Notes: generated by a model from the sequence alone, not told the origin. DNA of 26,213 bases from Alteromonadaceae bacterium UBA2620 (GCA_002339125.1 DDJQ01000007.1:1-26213); one strand, 5' to 3'; positions 17,012 to 25,894 are shown, numbered from the stretch's first letter. Translations and numbers: made by a program.

Positions 17012-17787
17012 ACGACCGTTTCCTTAATCAGGTAATTGTCGTCACCGGCGCCGCTCAGGGTATTGGTTGCCGGGTCGCCGCGCGCGCAGCAACTGAAGGC
17101 GCACGCCTGGTACTGGTCGATCGGGCCAGCCACGTACATAAGGTGGCTGAAGAACTTAGTAACGCAGGTTGTGATGTGATCGCAATTGAAGCTGATCTGG
17201 AAACCTATGAAGGCGCGCAGGCAGTAATGGATAAAGTTGAGGCGCATTTTGGGCGTATCGACAAATTAATCAATAATGTCGGTGGCACTATATGGGCCAA
17301 ACCTTATGCTGAATACACCAGCGAACAAGTCGAGAAAGAGGTGCGTCGTTCGCTGTTTCCAACCCTGTGGTGTTGCCGTGCAGTGCTCCCGGCGATGTTA
17401 AAACAAGGCGGTGGAGCCATAGTTAATGTGTCTTCCGTGGCTACACGAGGGGTTAACCGGGTCCCCTATGCCGCAGCTAAAGGTGGCGTGAATGCGCTGA
17501 CTGTATCACTGGCATTTGAATACGCAGAGGCCAATATCCGCGTTAATGCAACGGCGCCTGGAGGCACCGAAGCACCACCACGGGTTACACCACGAAATAC
17601 CTCTGAACAATCAGAACAGGAGCAAATCTGGTATCAGCAAATTGTTGATCAGACTAAAGAGACCAGCTTTATGCATCGCTACGGAACCCTGGATGAACAG
17701 GCTTCTGCTATTTTATATCTGGCCTCTGACGAAGCGAGTTATATAACCGGCACTATCCTACCCGTCGCCGGCGGAGATTGTGGCTAA
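17008..17787 (+). CDS. benD: cis-1,2-dihydroxycyclohexa-3,5-diene-1-carboxylate dehydrogenase
   Basis: A 259-residue short-chain dehydrogenase that oxidises and decarboxylates the benzoate dihydrodiol to catechol with NAD+. The nucleotide-binding TGAAQGIG is at residues 13-20, NNVGG near 89-93, and the catalytic set is the Ser in NVSSVATRG with Y154 and K158 (YAAAK). The C-terminal SYITGTILPVAGG is typical of the superfamily. Position directly after benC, with a four-base overlap, makes the BenD assignment firm. Catechol-cleaving genes are not in this window. Confidence 0.92.
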   Translation: MNDRFLNQVIVVTGAAQGIGCRVAARAATEGARLVLVDRASHVHKVAEELSNAGCDVIAIEADLETYEGAQAVMDKVEAHFGRIDKLINNVGGTIWAKPYAEYTSEQVEKEVRRSLFPTLWCCRAVLPAMLKQGGGAIVNVSSVATRGVNRVPYAAAKGGVNALTVSLAFEYAEANIRVNATAPGGTEAPPRVTPRNTSEQSEQEQIWYQQIVDQTKETSFMHRYGTLDEQASAILYLASDEASYITGTILPVAGGDCG

Positions 17788-17813
17788 ACTCATCCTACGT
17801 TAAGGCAAATATT

Positions 17814-19031
17814 ATGGGAATGTCTGCTTCACTGAATCCGCTTAAACACCTTTCATCCCTGAGACACGACTGGTCAGTTTCTGCGGTAGTGGCGGGCATT
17901 ATCGCCACTATCATGGGCTATGCTGGTCCATTGGTTATTCTGTTCCAGGCAGCTGAGGCTGCCAGTTTGAGTGCTGTCCAACTGACCTCCTGGATTTGGG
18001 GCATGTCAATTGCCAGTGGCATTCTTTGCTTGTGGTTCAGCTTGCGCTATAAAATGCCCATCATGTTCGCCTGGAACGCCCCGGGATCAGCCTTATTAGT
18101 TACGCTACTACCCGGCCTGACGTTCAATCAGGCTGTGGGTGCCTATATTATGTCGGGACTGCTGCTGTTGATTCTAGGTATTACCGGCTCTTTTCAGCGT
18201 ATTGTGGCGCATTTACCTTTATCCCTGGCTGCAGCGCTACTGGCTGGGATCCTGCTTCAGTTCGGACTGAGTCTGTTTAACCAGATGGCAGTAGAACCTG
18301 CACTTGGGATCATTATGATGGCCGTTTACGTCAGTGCTAAAGTCATTAATCCCCGGTATGCAATCATTTGTGCAGTGATGGCTGGTTTGTTCTATTTACT
18401 GGTAACCGGTAATACTGCATTTAACAGCCTGAAATGGGCCATTTCTGCACCAGAGTTTGTAGCACCTGAGTTTACTCTATATGGTTTTCTCAACGTCGCC
18501 ATTCCGCTCACTCTAGTGGCCATTAGTGGTCAGTTCATTACCGGACTGGCAGTACTTCGCCAGGATGGTTATCAGCCTCCCGCCAACCAAATTGTTGCAG
18601 GAAGTGGTCTGGTAAGCAGTATCTTTGCTTTAGTTGGGTGTCATGGAGTCAATCTTGCAGCGATTACTGCGGCGATTTGTACAGGCAAAGAAGCGCATGC
18701 CAATAGTGAAAAGCGCTACGCAGGTACGGTGGCGGGTGCCATCACCTTTTTTGCGTTTGGTTTATTCAGCGCGACCCTGGTTGCCATCATTCAGGCACTT
18801 CCGGCCAGCTATATCGCTATCGTTGCAGGCCTGGCTCTACTCGGGGCGATTGAAAGTTCGCTGATGACCTCTGTCGCCCAGTCGAGTGAACGCGAAGCAG
18901 CACTATGCACCTTTCTGGTAACCGCATCAGGCTTCGAGATATTCCAGCTGACTTCTGCCTTTTGGGGTTTGATTATTGGCGTTGCCGTATTAGTTTTACG
19001 TCGCTGGTTGTCTGCCTTTATTGCCAAGTAA
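17814..19031 (+). CDS. benE: Benzoate/H+ symporter BenE
   Basis: A ~405-residue inner membrane benzoate transporter of the BenE family, with about a dozen hydrophobic segments. Family stretches include WSVSAVVAGIIATIMGYAGP near the start, MPIMFAWNAPGSALLVTLLP, and FALVGCHGVNLAAITAAICTG, which contains conserved polar residues in the membrane. ATG at 17814 is chosen: AAGG lies about eight bases upstream and it gives the usual N-terminus. It follows benD by 26 bases and closes the ben operon, converging on the LysR-type regulator gene with no obvious strong terminator in the 19-base gap. Confidence 0.9.
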   Translation: MGMSASLNPLKHLSSLRHDWSVSAVVAGIIATIMGYAGPLVILFQAAEAASLSAVQLTSWIWGMSIASGILCLWFSLRYKMPIMFAWNAPGSALLVTLLPGLTFNQAVGAYIMSGLLLLILGITGSFQRIVAHLPLSLAAALLAGILLQFGLSLFNQMAVEPALGIIMMAVYVSAKVINPRYAIICAVMAGLFYLLVTGNTAFNSLKWAISAPEFVAPEFTLYGFLNVAIPLTLVAISGQFITGLAVLRQDGYQPPANQIVAGSGLVSSIFALVGCHGVNLAAITAAICTGKEAHANSEKRYAGTVAGAITFFAFGLFSATLVAIIQALPASYIAIVAGLALLGAIESSLMTSVAQSSEREAALCTFLVTASGFEIFQLTSAFWGLIIGVAVLVLRRWLSAFIAK

Positions 19032-19050
19032 CTCTTGTTACGGATTGCCG

Positions 19051-19956
19051 TCACGGATAGCGCCCGGTTAAGCGATTTTGCACCAGTTCATCAAGAATCG
19101 ATAAAGCAAATTCCATGGTTTCCGAATTTTCTTCCTTGCGTCGGCTACAGACCACCGGCGTAGTGATACTTTTGTCTTCCAAACGAACAAATGCCACATC
19201 ATCACGATTTAAGCGTCGGACCTGCTCGGGTACCAGACTAAAACCCATTTCTGACGCCACCAGTCCTAACGCAGTCTGCAAATCATTAACCTGCTGCGTC
19301 ACTTTGATATCCAATGCCCTAAGCGCAAAAAGACCCAAACAAATATCCGCAAAATTAGGCCCCTGCCCGGACGGGAAGAGAATAATGGGTAACTTGGCTA
19401 AATCTTCCATTTTCACCGGTTGTTTGGCCAGCGGATGAGAAGCCGGTAAGGCAACCACAATAGGCTCCTGAAACAGCACTGTTTGCTCGACGTCAGATCC
19501 TAAATCCGGGACTCGGATACGACCAAAACCAATGTCAATTTTACCGGTTTTAAGGGCTTCAACCTGTTCAGCCGTTTTCAGTTCATGTAGGACAACTTCT
19601 ATATTGCTACGTTGACGCAAACGCCGCACCAAACTTGGCAATTGCCCATAGAACACTGATGGCACAAAACCGATGCTAAATACGACACGTCCGTGATCGG
19701 CCACATTGCGAGTTTCTTCTACCGAATTATCTACTTTTTCAAGAATACAAACAGCCTGTTTTAAAAAGTATTCGCCAGCCGGCGTAAGGGATAACCCCCG
19801 CGCTTCCCGCACAAAAAGTGCCACACCAATTTCTTCCTCAAGCTGCTTAATCTGACGCGTAAGCGGTGGTTGAGCGATGAATAATTTTTCTGCAGCACGT
19901 GTCAGGTTAAGTTCATCGGCCACTACACAAAAGTACCGTAAATGTCTGAGTTCCAC
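19051..19956 (-). CDS. LysR family regulator, BenM/CatM-like
   Basis: A 301-residue LysR-type regulator. The N-terminal winged helix begins ELRHLRYFCVVADELNLTRA, followed by the recognition segment LFIAQPPLTRQIKQLEEEIG. The effector domain includes IGFVPSVFYGQLP, IDIGFGRIRV, VVALPASHPLAKQ and ALGLVASEMGFSLVPEQVR, closely following BenM and CatM. These respond to cis,cis-muconate, and BenM also to benzoate. GTG at 19956 with GGGGA upstream is preferred because it gives the family's M-ELRHLRYF start; an ATG at 19974 adds six residues and lacks a ribosome site. It converges on benE and probably acts on the ATAC-N7-GTAT site near 13890. Confidence 0.85.
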   Translation of the reverse strand: MELRHLRYFCVVADELNLTRAAEKLFIAQPPLTRQIKQLEEEIGVALFVREARGLSLTPAGEYFLKQAVCILEKVDNSVEETRNVADHGRVVFSIGFVPSVFYGQLPSLVRRLRQRSNIEVVLHELKTAEQVEALKTGKIDIGFGRIRVPDLGSDVEQTVLFQEPIVVALPASHPLAKQPVKMEDLAKLPIILFPSGQGPNFADICLGLFALRALDIKVTQQVNDLQTALGLVASEMGFSLVPEQVRRLNRDDVAFVRLEDKSITTPVVCSRRKEENSETMEFALSILDELVQNRLTGRYP

Positions 19957-20241
19957 CTTATCCCCGCTATACATTTATTCAGTTCGTTAACATTCCGGTC
20001 CGTTGACCGCACTTGGTTAAGAACAACCTTACTTTTGTGCTCAGGCCTTATATGAGAAGGCTTGAAAGTACTCCAGATTGTTTCAACCAGTCACATGTTT
20101 ACCGGATTTGTATATTAAATGTAAGTATTTTGATAACGATTTGCACGGATAGGATAAGCATTGCATTGACCGGATAGCGTCTATTTCTTGAACGCTTAGT
20201 ATCAGGTATCTCCACACAAATAACGATGCGAGTAGATAACA

Positions 20242-21426
20242 ATGATACTGAACAAACGTACGATAAAAAAAATAGCGATGGCAGGTAGCATGATGAGTGC
20301 ATCGCTGCTGTCAGGAATGTCAGCCCATGCCGAAGAAGGACCGATAAAAATCGGCGTCATGTTGCCCTACAGTGGTGTCTATGCAGGCCCGGGTGAAGCC
20401 GCCACTAATGGTTTAAAACAGGCATTGAAAGAGAAAGGTAATAAGATTGCCGGACGTCAGGTTGAATTTATTATCAGTGATACAGAAGCCAAACCCGCGC
20501 GTGCTCCAGAGCTAACCTCAGCGATGACCGACAAAGATGATGCCGACTTTATCATTGGTCCGGTTCACTCTGGCGTGGCAATGGGAATGATTAAATCTAT
20601 TCGCAATAAAGACTCAATCATGATCATTCCTAACGCTGGAATTAATGCCGCGACTGGCGCATTTTGTCAGCCAAACGTATTCCGTACTTCATTTTCATCA
20701 TGGCAAACAGCTTATCCAATGGGTAGCGAAGCGGTAAAAATGGGCTATAAGAAAGTGGTGACCATGAGCTGGAACTATGGCTTTGGTAAAGAATCGCTGG
20801 AAGCTTTTCAAGAGTCTTTTGAAGACGCTGGCGGTGAGGTAGTAAAGAAAATTTTTGTGCCCTTCCCTAATACCGAATTTCAGTCATACCTGACCGAAAT
20901 TGCGTCGATAAAACCAGATGCGGTGTTTGTCTTTTTTGCCGGCGGTGGCTCGGTAAAATTTGTGAAAGACTATGATGCGATGGGTCTGAAAGGCAAAATT
21001 CCGTTAATTGGTTCAGGCTTCTTAACCGAAGGCACAATCACCGCTCAGGGTGATGCTGCAGAAGGATTAATGACGACACTGCACTATGCTGACACGCTGG
21101 ACAATCCGAAGAACAAAGCATTCAGAGCAGAATATAAAGCGTTGTATGACAAACCTGCCGATATTTATGCTGTACAAGGCTATGACGCCGGTCAGCTTAT
21201 CATTCAGGCTGTTGAGGCGACCAAAGGCAATACCGCTGATAAAAAAGCCTTAATTAAAGCAATGGAAGGCGTCGAAATTGACAGCCCTCGTGGAAGTTTT
21301 CATTTCTCTAAAGCTCACAACCCTATTCAGAATATCTATCTGAGAAAAGTTGAAAACGGTGAAAACATGGTAGTGAAAACAGCGGCTGCCGCGCTCAACG
21401 ATCCGGCTCGTGGTTGTAAATTATAA
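20242..21426 (+). CDS. ABC transporter periplasmic binding protein, LivJ/HAAT type (aromatic-acid-like)
   Basis: A 394-residue periplasmic binding protein. A signal peptide ends at AHA (residue 30). It is a type I two-lobe receptor: IKIGVMLPYSGVYAGPGEAA, IIGPVHSGVAMGM, IIPNAGINAATG, and NVFRTSFSSWQ. Two cysteines, in GAFCQPN and at the C-terminal ARGCKL, could form a disulfide. Members with the N-A-G...C-x-P-N-x-F-R-T-S pattern are often found with aromatic acid pathways (for example the group linked to nitrobenzoate degradation), and the ben cluster next door fits that. Amino acid specificity cannot be excluded. It is first in a five-gene importer operon; a hairpin follows its stop codon. 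The ribosome site is weak (GAGTAG). Confidence 0.88.
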   Translation: MILNKRTIKKIAMAGSMMSASLLSGMSAHAEEGPIKIGVMLPYSGVYAGPGEAATNGLKQALKEKGNKIAGRQVEFIISDTEAKPARAPELTSAMTDKDDADFIIGPVHSGVAMGMIKSIRNKDSIMIIPNAGINAATGAFCQPNVFRTSFSSWQTAYPMGSEAVKMGYKKVVTMSWNYGFGKESLEAFQESFEDAGGEVVKKIFVPFPNTEFQSYLTEIASIKPDAVFVFFAGGGSVKFVKDYDAMGLKGKIPLIGSGFLTEGTITAQGDAAEGLMTTLHYADTLDNPKNKAFRAEYKALYDKPADIYAVQGYDAGQLIIQAVEATKGNTADKKALIKAMEGVEIDSPRGSFHFSKAHNPIQNIYLRKVENGENMVVKTAAAALNDPARGCKL

Positions 21427-21440
21427 GTTGTCACTAGTTC

Positions 21441-21460
21441 AGGAAGCCTGCGGGCTTCCT
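21441..21460 (+). terminator. Hairpin between binding protein and permease genes
   Basis: AGGAAGCC (21441-21448) pairs perfectly with GGCTTCCT (21453-21460) around a 4-base loop, followed by CTTAG rather than a T-run. It starts 15 bases after the binding-protein stop codon. Such partial terminators or stabilising hairpins commonly keep binding protein in excess over the membrane components. Confidence 0.6.
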
Positions 21461-21477
21461 CTTAGAGGTTTATTACT

Positions 21478-22341
21478 ATGGATATGTCGCTTTTCCTGGT
21501 GCAACTACTGAACGGTGTTCAATACGGGCTTCTTCTTTTCCTCATTGCATCGGGTCTCACGTTAGTATTCGGTGTTATGGGTATATTGAATCTTGCTCAT
21601 GGTTCAATGTATATGATTGGCGCCTATTTGGTGTACTACTTCGCATCAGCTACTGACAGTTTTCTGCTCGCGGTCATCATTGCCTGTGTGATTGCGATGA
21701 TAATCGGGATCATAATAGAACGATTCCTGATTATTCACCTGTACAACCGGGACCACCTCGATCAGGTGCTGCTTACGGTTGGTCTGATTTTTATTTTTAA
21801 CGCTGCGCAAAGTTTTATCTGGGGTAACGATCCTCTCGGCGTAGAGGTTCCTGAATTACTCTCCTCGTCAATCCAACTCACAGACATTGTGGAATATCCG
21901 GTTTACCGGCTGTTCTTATCCGTGCTTTGTATCGGCATCGCGTTAGCAATGTACTACGTGATCAATAACACCAAACTCGGAATGATGATTCGCGCAGGCG
22001 AGTCCAATCGGGAAATGGTTGAAAACCTCGGTGTGGATATCAGTAAGTTATTCACCATTGTCTTCGCAGTTGGGGTCACGCTTTCTGCACTGGCAGGTAT
22101 TGTTTCTGCGCCAATTGTCAGCCTTGTACCCGGGATGGGTGAACGAGTGCTTATCTCTTGTTTTGTGGTGGTAGTGATCGGTGGAATGGGTTCAATCAAA
22201 GGCGCATTTGTCGCGGCTTTATTAGTGGGTATTGTTGATACCTTTGCCTCCGTGCTTTTACCAGGCATGTCGAGTATGACCATATACCTGCTCATGGCCT
22301 TGATCCTGATTTTCAAACCACAAGGGCTTTTTAAAAGTTAA
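21478..22341 (+). CDS. ABC importer permease, LivH type
   Basis: A 287-residue inner membrane permease of the branched-chain/aromatic (HAAT) family with about eight hydrophobic helices. It opens with LVQLLNGVQYGLLLFLIASG, then LTLVFGVMGILNLAHGSMYM, both typical of LivH. The coupling segment contains KLGMMIRAGESNREMVENLG, where the EAA-like loop meets the ATPases. AGAGG eight bases upstream supports the ATG at 21478. It partners the LivM-type permease beginning nine bases after its stop. Confidence 0.88.
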   Translation: MDMSLFLVQLLNGVQYGLLLFLIASGLTLVFGVMGILNLAHGSMYMIGAYLVYYFASATDSFLLAVIIACVIAMIIGIIIERFLIIHLYNRDHLDQVLLTVGLIFIFNAAQSFIWGNDPLGVEVPELLSSSIQLTDIVEYPVYRLFLSVLCIGIALAMYYVINNTKLGMMIRAGESNREMVENLGVDISKLFTIVFAVGVTLSALAGIVSAPIVSLVPGMGERVLISCFVVVVIGGMGSIKGAFVAALLVGIVDTFASVLLPGMSSMTIYLLMALILIFKPQGLFKS

Positions 22342-22350
22342 GGTATTGCG

Positions 22351-23319
22351 ATGTCTGTATTTTCTACCAAAGCTGAAAAAGTATTTATTCTCGCGTTTTT
22401 CTTCATTGCCCTGGGTGTCCCCTTGTTCTTCAATGAGAATACGTTTTACGTTAATAAAATTTCTACCATGCTGATCTTGTCTATCTTCGTGATGTCATTG
22501 GATTATCTGGTGGGGAAAACTGGTTTAATCAGCCTTGGCCATGCGATGTTTTATGGCCTGGGTGGTTACTTGTTTGCCATCATGGTTCCTGAATATGAAG
22601 AGGTGAACTTTTGGATTTACACCTTTTACGTCATGGCTGCCAGTAGTGTTATTGCATTAATTGTTGGGTTAATTGTACTGCGCACCAGTGGGATCTACAT
22701 GATTATGATCACCCTGGCCCTGGCACAAATGACGTTCTACTTTTTCGCTGACTCGACCGAATATGGTGGTCTGGATGGGCTGTTTATTTACCTCAAACCT
22801 GAAACCAGCATATTTGGATTAAATTTCCTCGATTTAGACAATGAAACCCACTTCTATTACCTGTGTTTGTTGTCACTGTTTAACTGCTATGTGTTTTTCA
22901 AAATTACGCTTCAATCCCGCTTTGGTCGTGTAATCGATGCCGTGAAAGAAAACCCCGAGCGCGCCACAGCGCTGGGCTATAACATCTTTCATTTCCGTTT
23001 AGTCGCCTATGTTTTGTCATCATCCCTTGCCGCATACGCTGGCTATCTGTTCTCACTCCAATACGGCTTTGTGAATCCAACCATGATGTCATGGGAAGTC
23101 TCCGCATCAGCATTAGTCATGGCTATTCTTGGCGGTCTGGGCACAGTATTCGGGGCAATTTTAGGCGTATTTGTTTACGAAAGTCTGCATTACGGTATTG
23201 AACATATGACCCAGTACTGGATGTTCTGGATGGGCTCACTGATTATCGTCATGGTGCTAACCCTGAAAAGTGGTATTGCCGGACTGGTTGAAAAATTAGT
23301 AACGGGGAAACGCAAATGA
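22351..23319 (+). CDS. ABC importer permease, LivM type
   Basis: The 322-residue second permease. Family stretches are SLDYLVGKTGLISLGHAMFY, the coupling segment SRFGRVIDAVKENPERATAL, and MAILGGLGTVFGAILGVFV near the end. About nine or ten membrane helices are expected. AAGG precedes the ATG. The stop codon overlaps the start of the first ATPase gene by four bases (ATGA), so translation is coupled. Confidence 0.88.
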   Translation: MSVFSTKAEKVFILAFFFIALGVPLFFNENTFYVNKISTMLILSIFVMSLDYLVGKTGLISLGHAMFYGLGGYLFAIMVPEYEEVNFWIYTFYVMAASSVIALIVGLIVLRTSGIYMIMITLALAQMTFYFFADSTEYGGLDGLFIYLKPETSIFGLNFLDLDNETHFYYLCLLSLFNCYVFFKITLQSRFGRVIDAVKENPERATALGYNIFHFRLVAYVLSSSLAAYAGYLFSLQYGFVNPTMMSWEVSASALVMAILGGLGTVFGAILGVFVYESLHYGIEHMTQYWMFWMGSLIIVMVLTLKSGIAGLVEKLVTGKRK

Positions 23320-24074
23320 GTGAATGTGTTTTACAGGCAGAAAATCTCTCCAAGCACTGGGGCGGTCTCAAAGCGCTGCACGAATTTAATATAAAATTTT
23401 ACGATAAATCGCTACATAGTATTGTTGGCCCCAATGGCGCAGGTAAAAGCACATTACTCAATATTTTATGTGGTACCTACCCTGCGACCAAAGGCGTCAT
23501 TCTGTATAAAGGCAATAACGTAACGGGATTAAAGAGCTATCAGTTTTGCCGCAAAGGTATTGGCCGGAGTTTCCAAAAAACCAATATATTCAAAGCTTCC
23601 ACCTGTCTGGAGAATTGTTGCATTGCTGCACAGCAGAGGGTTGGTGGCAGTTTTAATTTATTTAAGTCTCGTCAGTCGAGTCAGTTTATCAAACAAATTG
23701 CCAGTGACGCTTTGGCTCAGGTAGGCCTGAGTGGCCGTGCCGATACTGTCGCCAGCGCCATCAGTTACGGTGAACAACGTCAGCTTGAAATAGCCATGGT
23801 TCTGGCAACCGATCCACAAGTCTTACTACTCGACGAACCCATGGCCGGAATGGGCCATGAAGAATCACTGACTATTATCGAACTTTTGAAACAGCTAAAA
23901 CAACGATACTGCATAGTGTTGGTTGAACACGATATGGATGCCGTCTTTGAGCTTTCAGATCTTATGACCGTGATGGTGGATGGTCAGCATTTGATCACTG
24001 ATGTAGTTGACAATATTCGGGCTAACCCTTTGGTTCAGGAAGCTTACCTGGGCAACGATGACGAGGTATTCTGA
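23316..24074 (+). CDS. ABC importer ATPase, LivG type
   Basis: A 252-residue cytoplasmic nucleotide-binding subunit. Walker A is GPNGAGKST (~39-47), the Q-loop lies near GIGRSFQKTNIF, the signature is ISYGEQRQLEIAM, Walker B is VLLLDEPMAGMG, and the switch histidine is in VLVEHDMDAVFE. The inserted helical segment between Q-loop and signature and the FQ-x-x-x-IF motif identify the LivG rather than the LivF branch. It overlaps the LivM gene by four bases and is followed two bases later by the LivF gene. Confidence 0.9.
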   Translation: MSECVLQAENLSKHWGGLKALHEFNIKFYDKSLHSIVGPNGAGKSTLLNILCGTYPATKGVILYKGNNVTGLKSYQFCRKGIGRSFQKTNIFKASTCLENCCIAAQQRVGGSFNLFKSRQSSQFIKQIASDALAQVGLSGRADTVASAISYGEQRQLEIAMVLATDPQVLLLDEPMAGMGHEESLTIIELLKQLKQRYCIVLVEHDMDAVFELSDLMTVMVDGQHLITDVVDNIRANPLVQEAYLGNDDEVF

Positions 24075-24076
24075 TA

Positions 24077-24790
24077 ATGACGGATAACATACTTGAAGTT
24101 CACGGCATCCACACTCTCTACGGAGAAAGTCATATACTGCACGGGGTTTCTTTTGAGATTAAAAAGGGCCAGACCGTCAGTATCATGGGCCGCAACGGCA
24201 TGGGTAAATCGACGACGTTAAAATCCATTCTCGGTATTGTAAAGCCTCGCAGCGGCAGCGTGTTATATAAAGGTCAGGACATTGATGCATTACCCACCTG
24301 GAAACGCATGCGCAATGATATTGCCTACGTCCCTGAAGGGCGCGGGATGTTCCATAACCTGACAGTTAAAGAACATCTGCAGATGGCAGCCCGAAAGAAC
24401 TCCAGAGGAGAGGAACACTGGACCTACGAACAGGTGCTGGATGTATTTCCAAGACTACAGGAACGGCTGACTAATAAAGGTACGCAACTATCAGGTGGTG
24501 AACAACAGATGCTTGCGATTGGCAGAGCGCTGCTAACCAACCCAGATTTGTTGATTCTGGATGAGGCCACTGAAGGACTTGCTCCGCTGATCCGTAAAGA
24601 AATATGGGATGTGATACGCAAAATTAAAGCGACAGGCGTATCCACCATCATTGTGGATAAAAATATCAAGGTGTTACATGAGCTTTGCGAACAGCATATT
24701 CTGATTGTGAAAGGAAAGGTTCAGTTTAGTGGCGATTCTCAGGCCCTTGATGCAAACCGGGAATTCATTGAATCGAGTCTTGCAGTTTAG
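24077..24790 (+). CDS. ABC importer ATPase, LivF type
   Basis: The 237-residue second nucleotide-binding subunit. Walker A is GRNGMGKST, the Q-loop region YVPEGRGMFHNLTVKEHL is typical of LivF, the signature is LSGGEQQMLAIGRALL, and Walker B is LLILDEATEGLAP. The switch position reads IIVDKNIKVL, with Asn where many ABC ATPases have His; LivF proteins usually have V-E-Q-N here, so this is a family trait with K replacing Q. It completes the livJHMGF-type operon. A long hairpin lies beyond its stop codon. Confidence 0.9.
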   Translation: MTDNILEVHGIHTLYGESHILHGVSFEIKKGQTVSIMGRNGMGKSTTLKSILGIVKPRSGSVLYKGQDIDALPTWKRMRNDIAYVPEGRGMFHNLTVKEHLQMAARKNSRGEEHWTYEQVLDVFPRLQERLTNKGTQLSGGEQQMLAIGRALLTNPDLLILDEATEGLAPLIRKEIWDVIRKIKATGVSTIIVDKNIKVLHELCEQHILIVKGKVQFSGDSQALDANREFIESSLAV

Positions 24791-24805
24791 TATTTGTATG
24801 ATAAT

Positions 24806-24878
24806 TTGACGAGTATTGTCAATGCCGGTGATCTTATAGTAACGTGCAGCCGAAAAAGGCCGCACTATACTCACCGGC
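24806..24878 (+). promoter_or_regulatory. Dyad plus long hairpin between livF-type and iclR-type genes
   Basis: TTGAC-N7-GTCAA (24806-24822) is a compact dyad, a possible regulator site. Next, GCCGGTGA (24824-24831) pairs with TCACCGGC (24871-24878), and inside it TATA pairs with TATA (24835-24838, 24866-24869) and GTGCAGCC with GGCCGCAC (24844-24851, 24858-24865, one mismatch). Together these make one imperfect ~55-base hairpin. No T-run follows. It could end the transporter transcript, be part of the iclR leader, or hold an IclR operator. Confidence 0.5.
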
Positions 24879-24909
24879 CCCGCCATTAACGGGTAGTAGA
24901 AAATTCACT

Positions 24910-25707
24910 ATGCAAGAAAACAAATTAGTGTCCTCGAGACAAGGAATCAGCTCCTTAGAGACCGGGCTAGAAGTGTTAGAATTAATTTCAGAACACGGCT
25001 CGCCAATAACACTAAAAGAATTGTCTCAATTGGCGAAAATGAGCCCCAGCCGACTTCACAAGTACCTGGTTAGTCTGACTAAACTCGGATATGTGTCGCA
25101 ATTGGATAATGCAAAATATTCATTATCAAATACCAGCGTTCGATTAGGCATGTCTGCGCTCAAGCATCTGAGCCCGGTACAGACAGTCTTTGAATATGCA
25201 GACAGACTGCATCAGGAACTCGATAAAACTATTACGGTTACGATTTGGAACGGCGATGTGCCCTTGGTCATTAAGTGGCTCGACTCAAGTCGCTTTCTCG
25301 CCGTGAATATCCGTCTGGGTTCTGAGCTTTCCCCTTTTACCTCCGCAGCTGGTCGTATTTTTCTGGCTCACCTGCCTCAGCTTCGTCGCCGGGAATTGGT
25401 TGAAAAATATTTTTCATCTCCCTCAACGCTACCACGATACATGGGAGAATCAGTTACCAAAGAAAGCTTCTATCGCTTACTGGAAGATATAAAACAAGAA
25501 AACCTGTGTCGCTTCAAAGAGGACTTCCTGCCGGATATCAATGTCGTTAGCGCACCCGTTTTCAGTTTGGATGGTTCAGTCAATTCTGTTATCAGTTTAC
25601 TGGGTAATAGCGGTGACACACCTGTTAGTAAATCAAGCGTTTACGTTAAAGCGGTGCAACAAGCCAGTAGTTCAGCCACACGCAAAATAGCAGGCTATGT
25701 TAGTTAA
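24910..25707 (+). CDS. IclR family transcriptional regulator
   Basis: A 265-residue regulator. The N-terminal winged helix has TLKELSQLAKMSPSRLHKYL and the wing LTKLGYVSQLDNAKYSLS. The effector domain includes LVIKWLDSSRFLAVNIRLGS, SPFTSAAGRIFLAHLP and GDTPVSKSSVYVKAVQQAS. IclR proteins often control aromatic acid or organic acid use, with the pathway compound as effector. ATG at 24910 is chosen; the longer reading from GTG at 24844 runs through the hairpin and is unlikely. Same strand and directly downstream of the ABC importer, it probably controls that operon. Confidence 0.85.
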   Translation: MQENKLVSSRQGISSLETGLEVLELISEHGSPITLKELSQLAKMSPSRLHKYLVSLTKLGYVSQLDNAKYSLSNTSVRLGMSALKHLSPVQTVFEYADRLHQELDKTITVTIWNGDVPLVIKWLDSSRFLAVNIRLGSELSPFTSAAGRIFLAHLPQLRRRELVEKYFSSPSTLPRYMGESVTKESFYRLLEDIKQENLCRFKEDFLPDINVVSAPVFSLDGSVNSVISLLGNSGDTPVSKSSVYVKAVQQASSSATRKIAGYVS

Positions 25708-25771
25708 ACGTCTATGCGGATTAGTATTATTTAAATCAGGATAAATCGAGACGAATCAAAGAAGGGAATTT

Positions 25772-25883
25772 GGGTGGCAGGCCCTCAGCCACATCCCGGC
25801 ACATGAGTCGTCTGCTGCGGCTGCTCCCTTCCAGGCCTGACCGGGTTCACAGAGTATCATTGCGAGAGGACCAAAAGCCCACC
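25772..25883 (-). ncRNA. ffs: Signal recognition particle RNA (4.5S, bacterial small type)
   Basis: Read on the minus strand, this ~112-base RNA begins GGTGGGCTTTTGG and ends GGCCTGCCACCC, whose ends pair as the closing stem. The apex GGTCAGGCCTGGAAGGGAGC and the following AGCAGCC, then TGTGCCGGGATGTGGC, match E. coli 4.5S RNA closely, including the Ffh-binding internal loops and the GGAA tetraloop. It works with the Ffh protein in co-translational membrane targeting. Exact ends are inferred from pairing and could differ by a few bases. Confidence 0.93.
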
Positions 25884-25894
25884 ATAGAAACTTG

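Noticed and set aside
20043..20061. GCCTT/AAGGC stem upstream of the ABC binding-protein gene as a riboswitch
   Set aside because: Only a five-base stem with no known aptamer elements around it.
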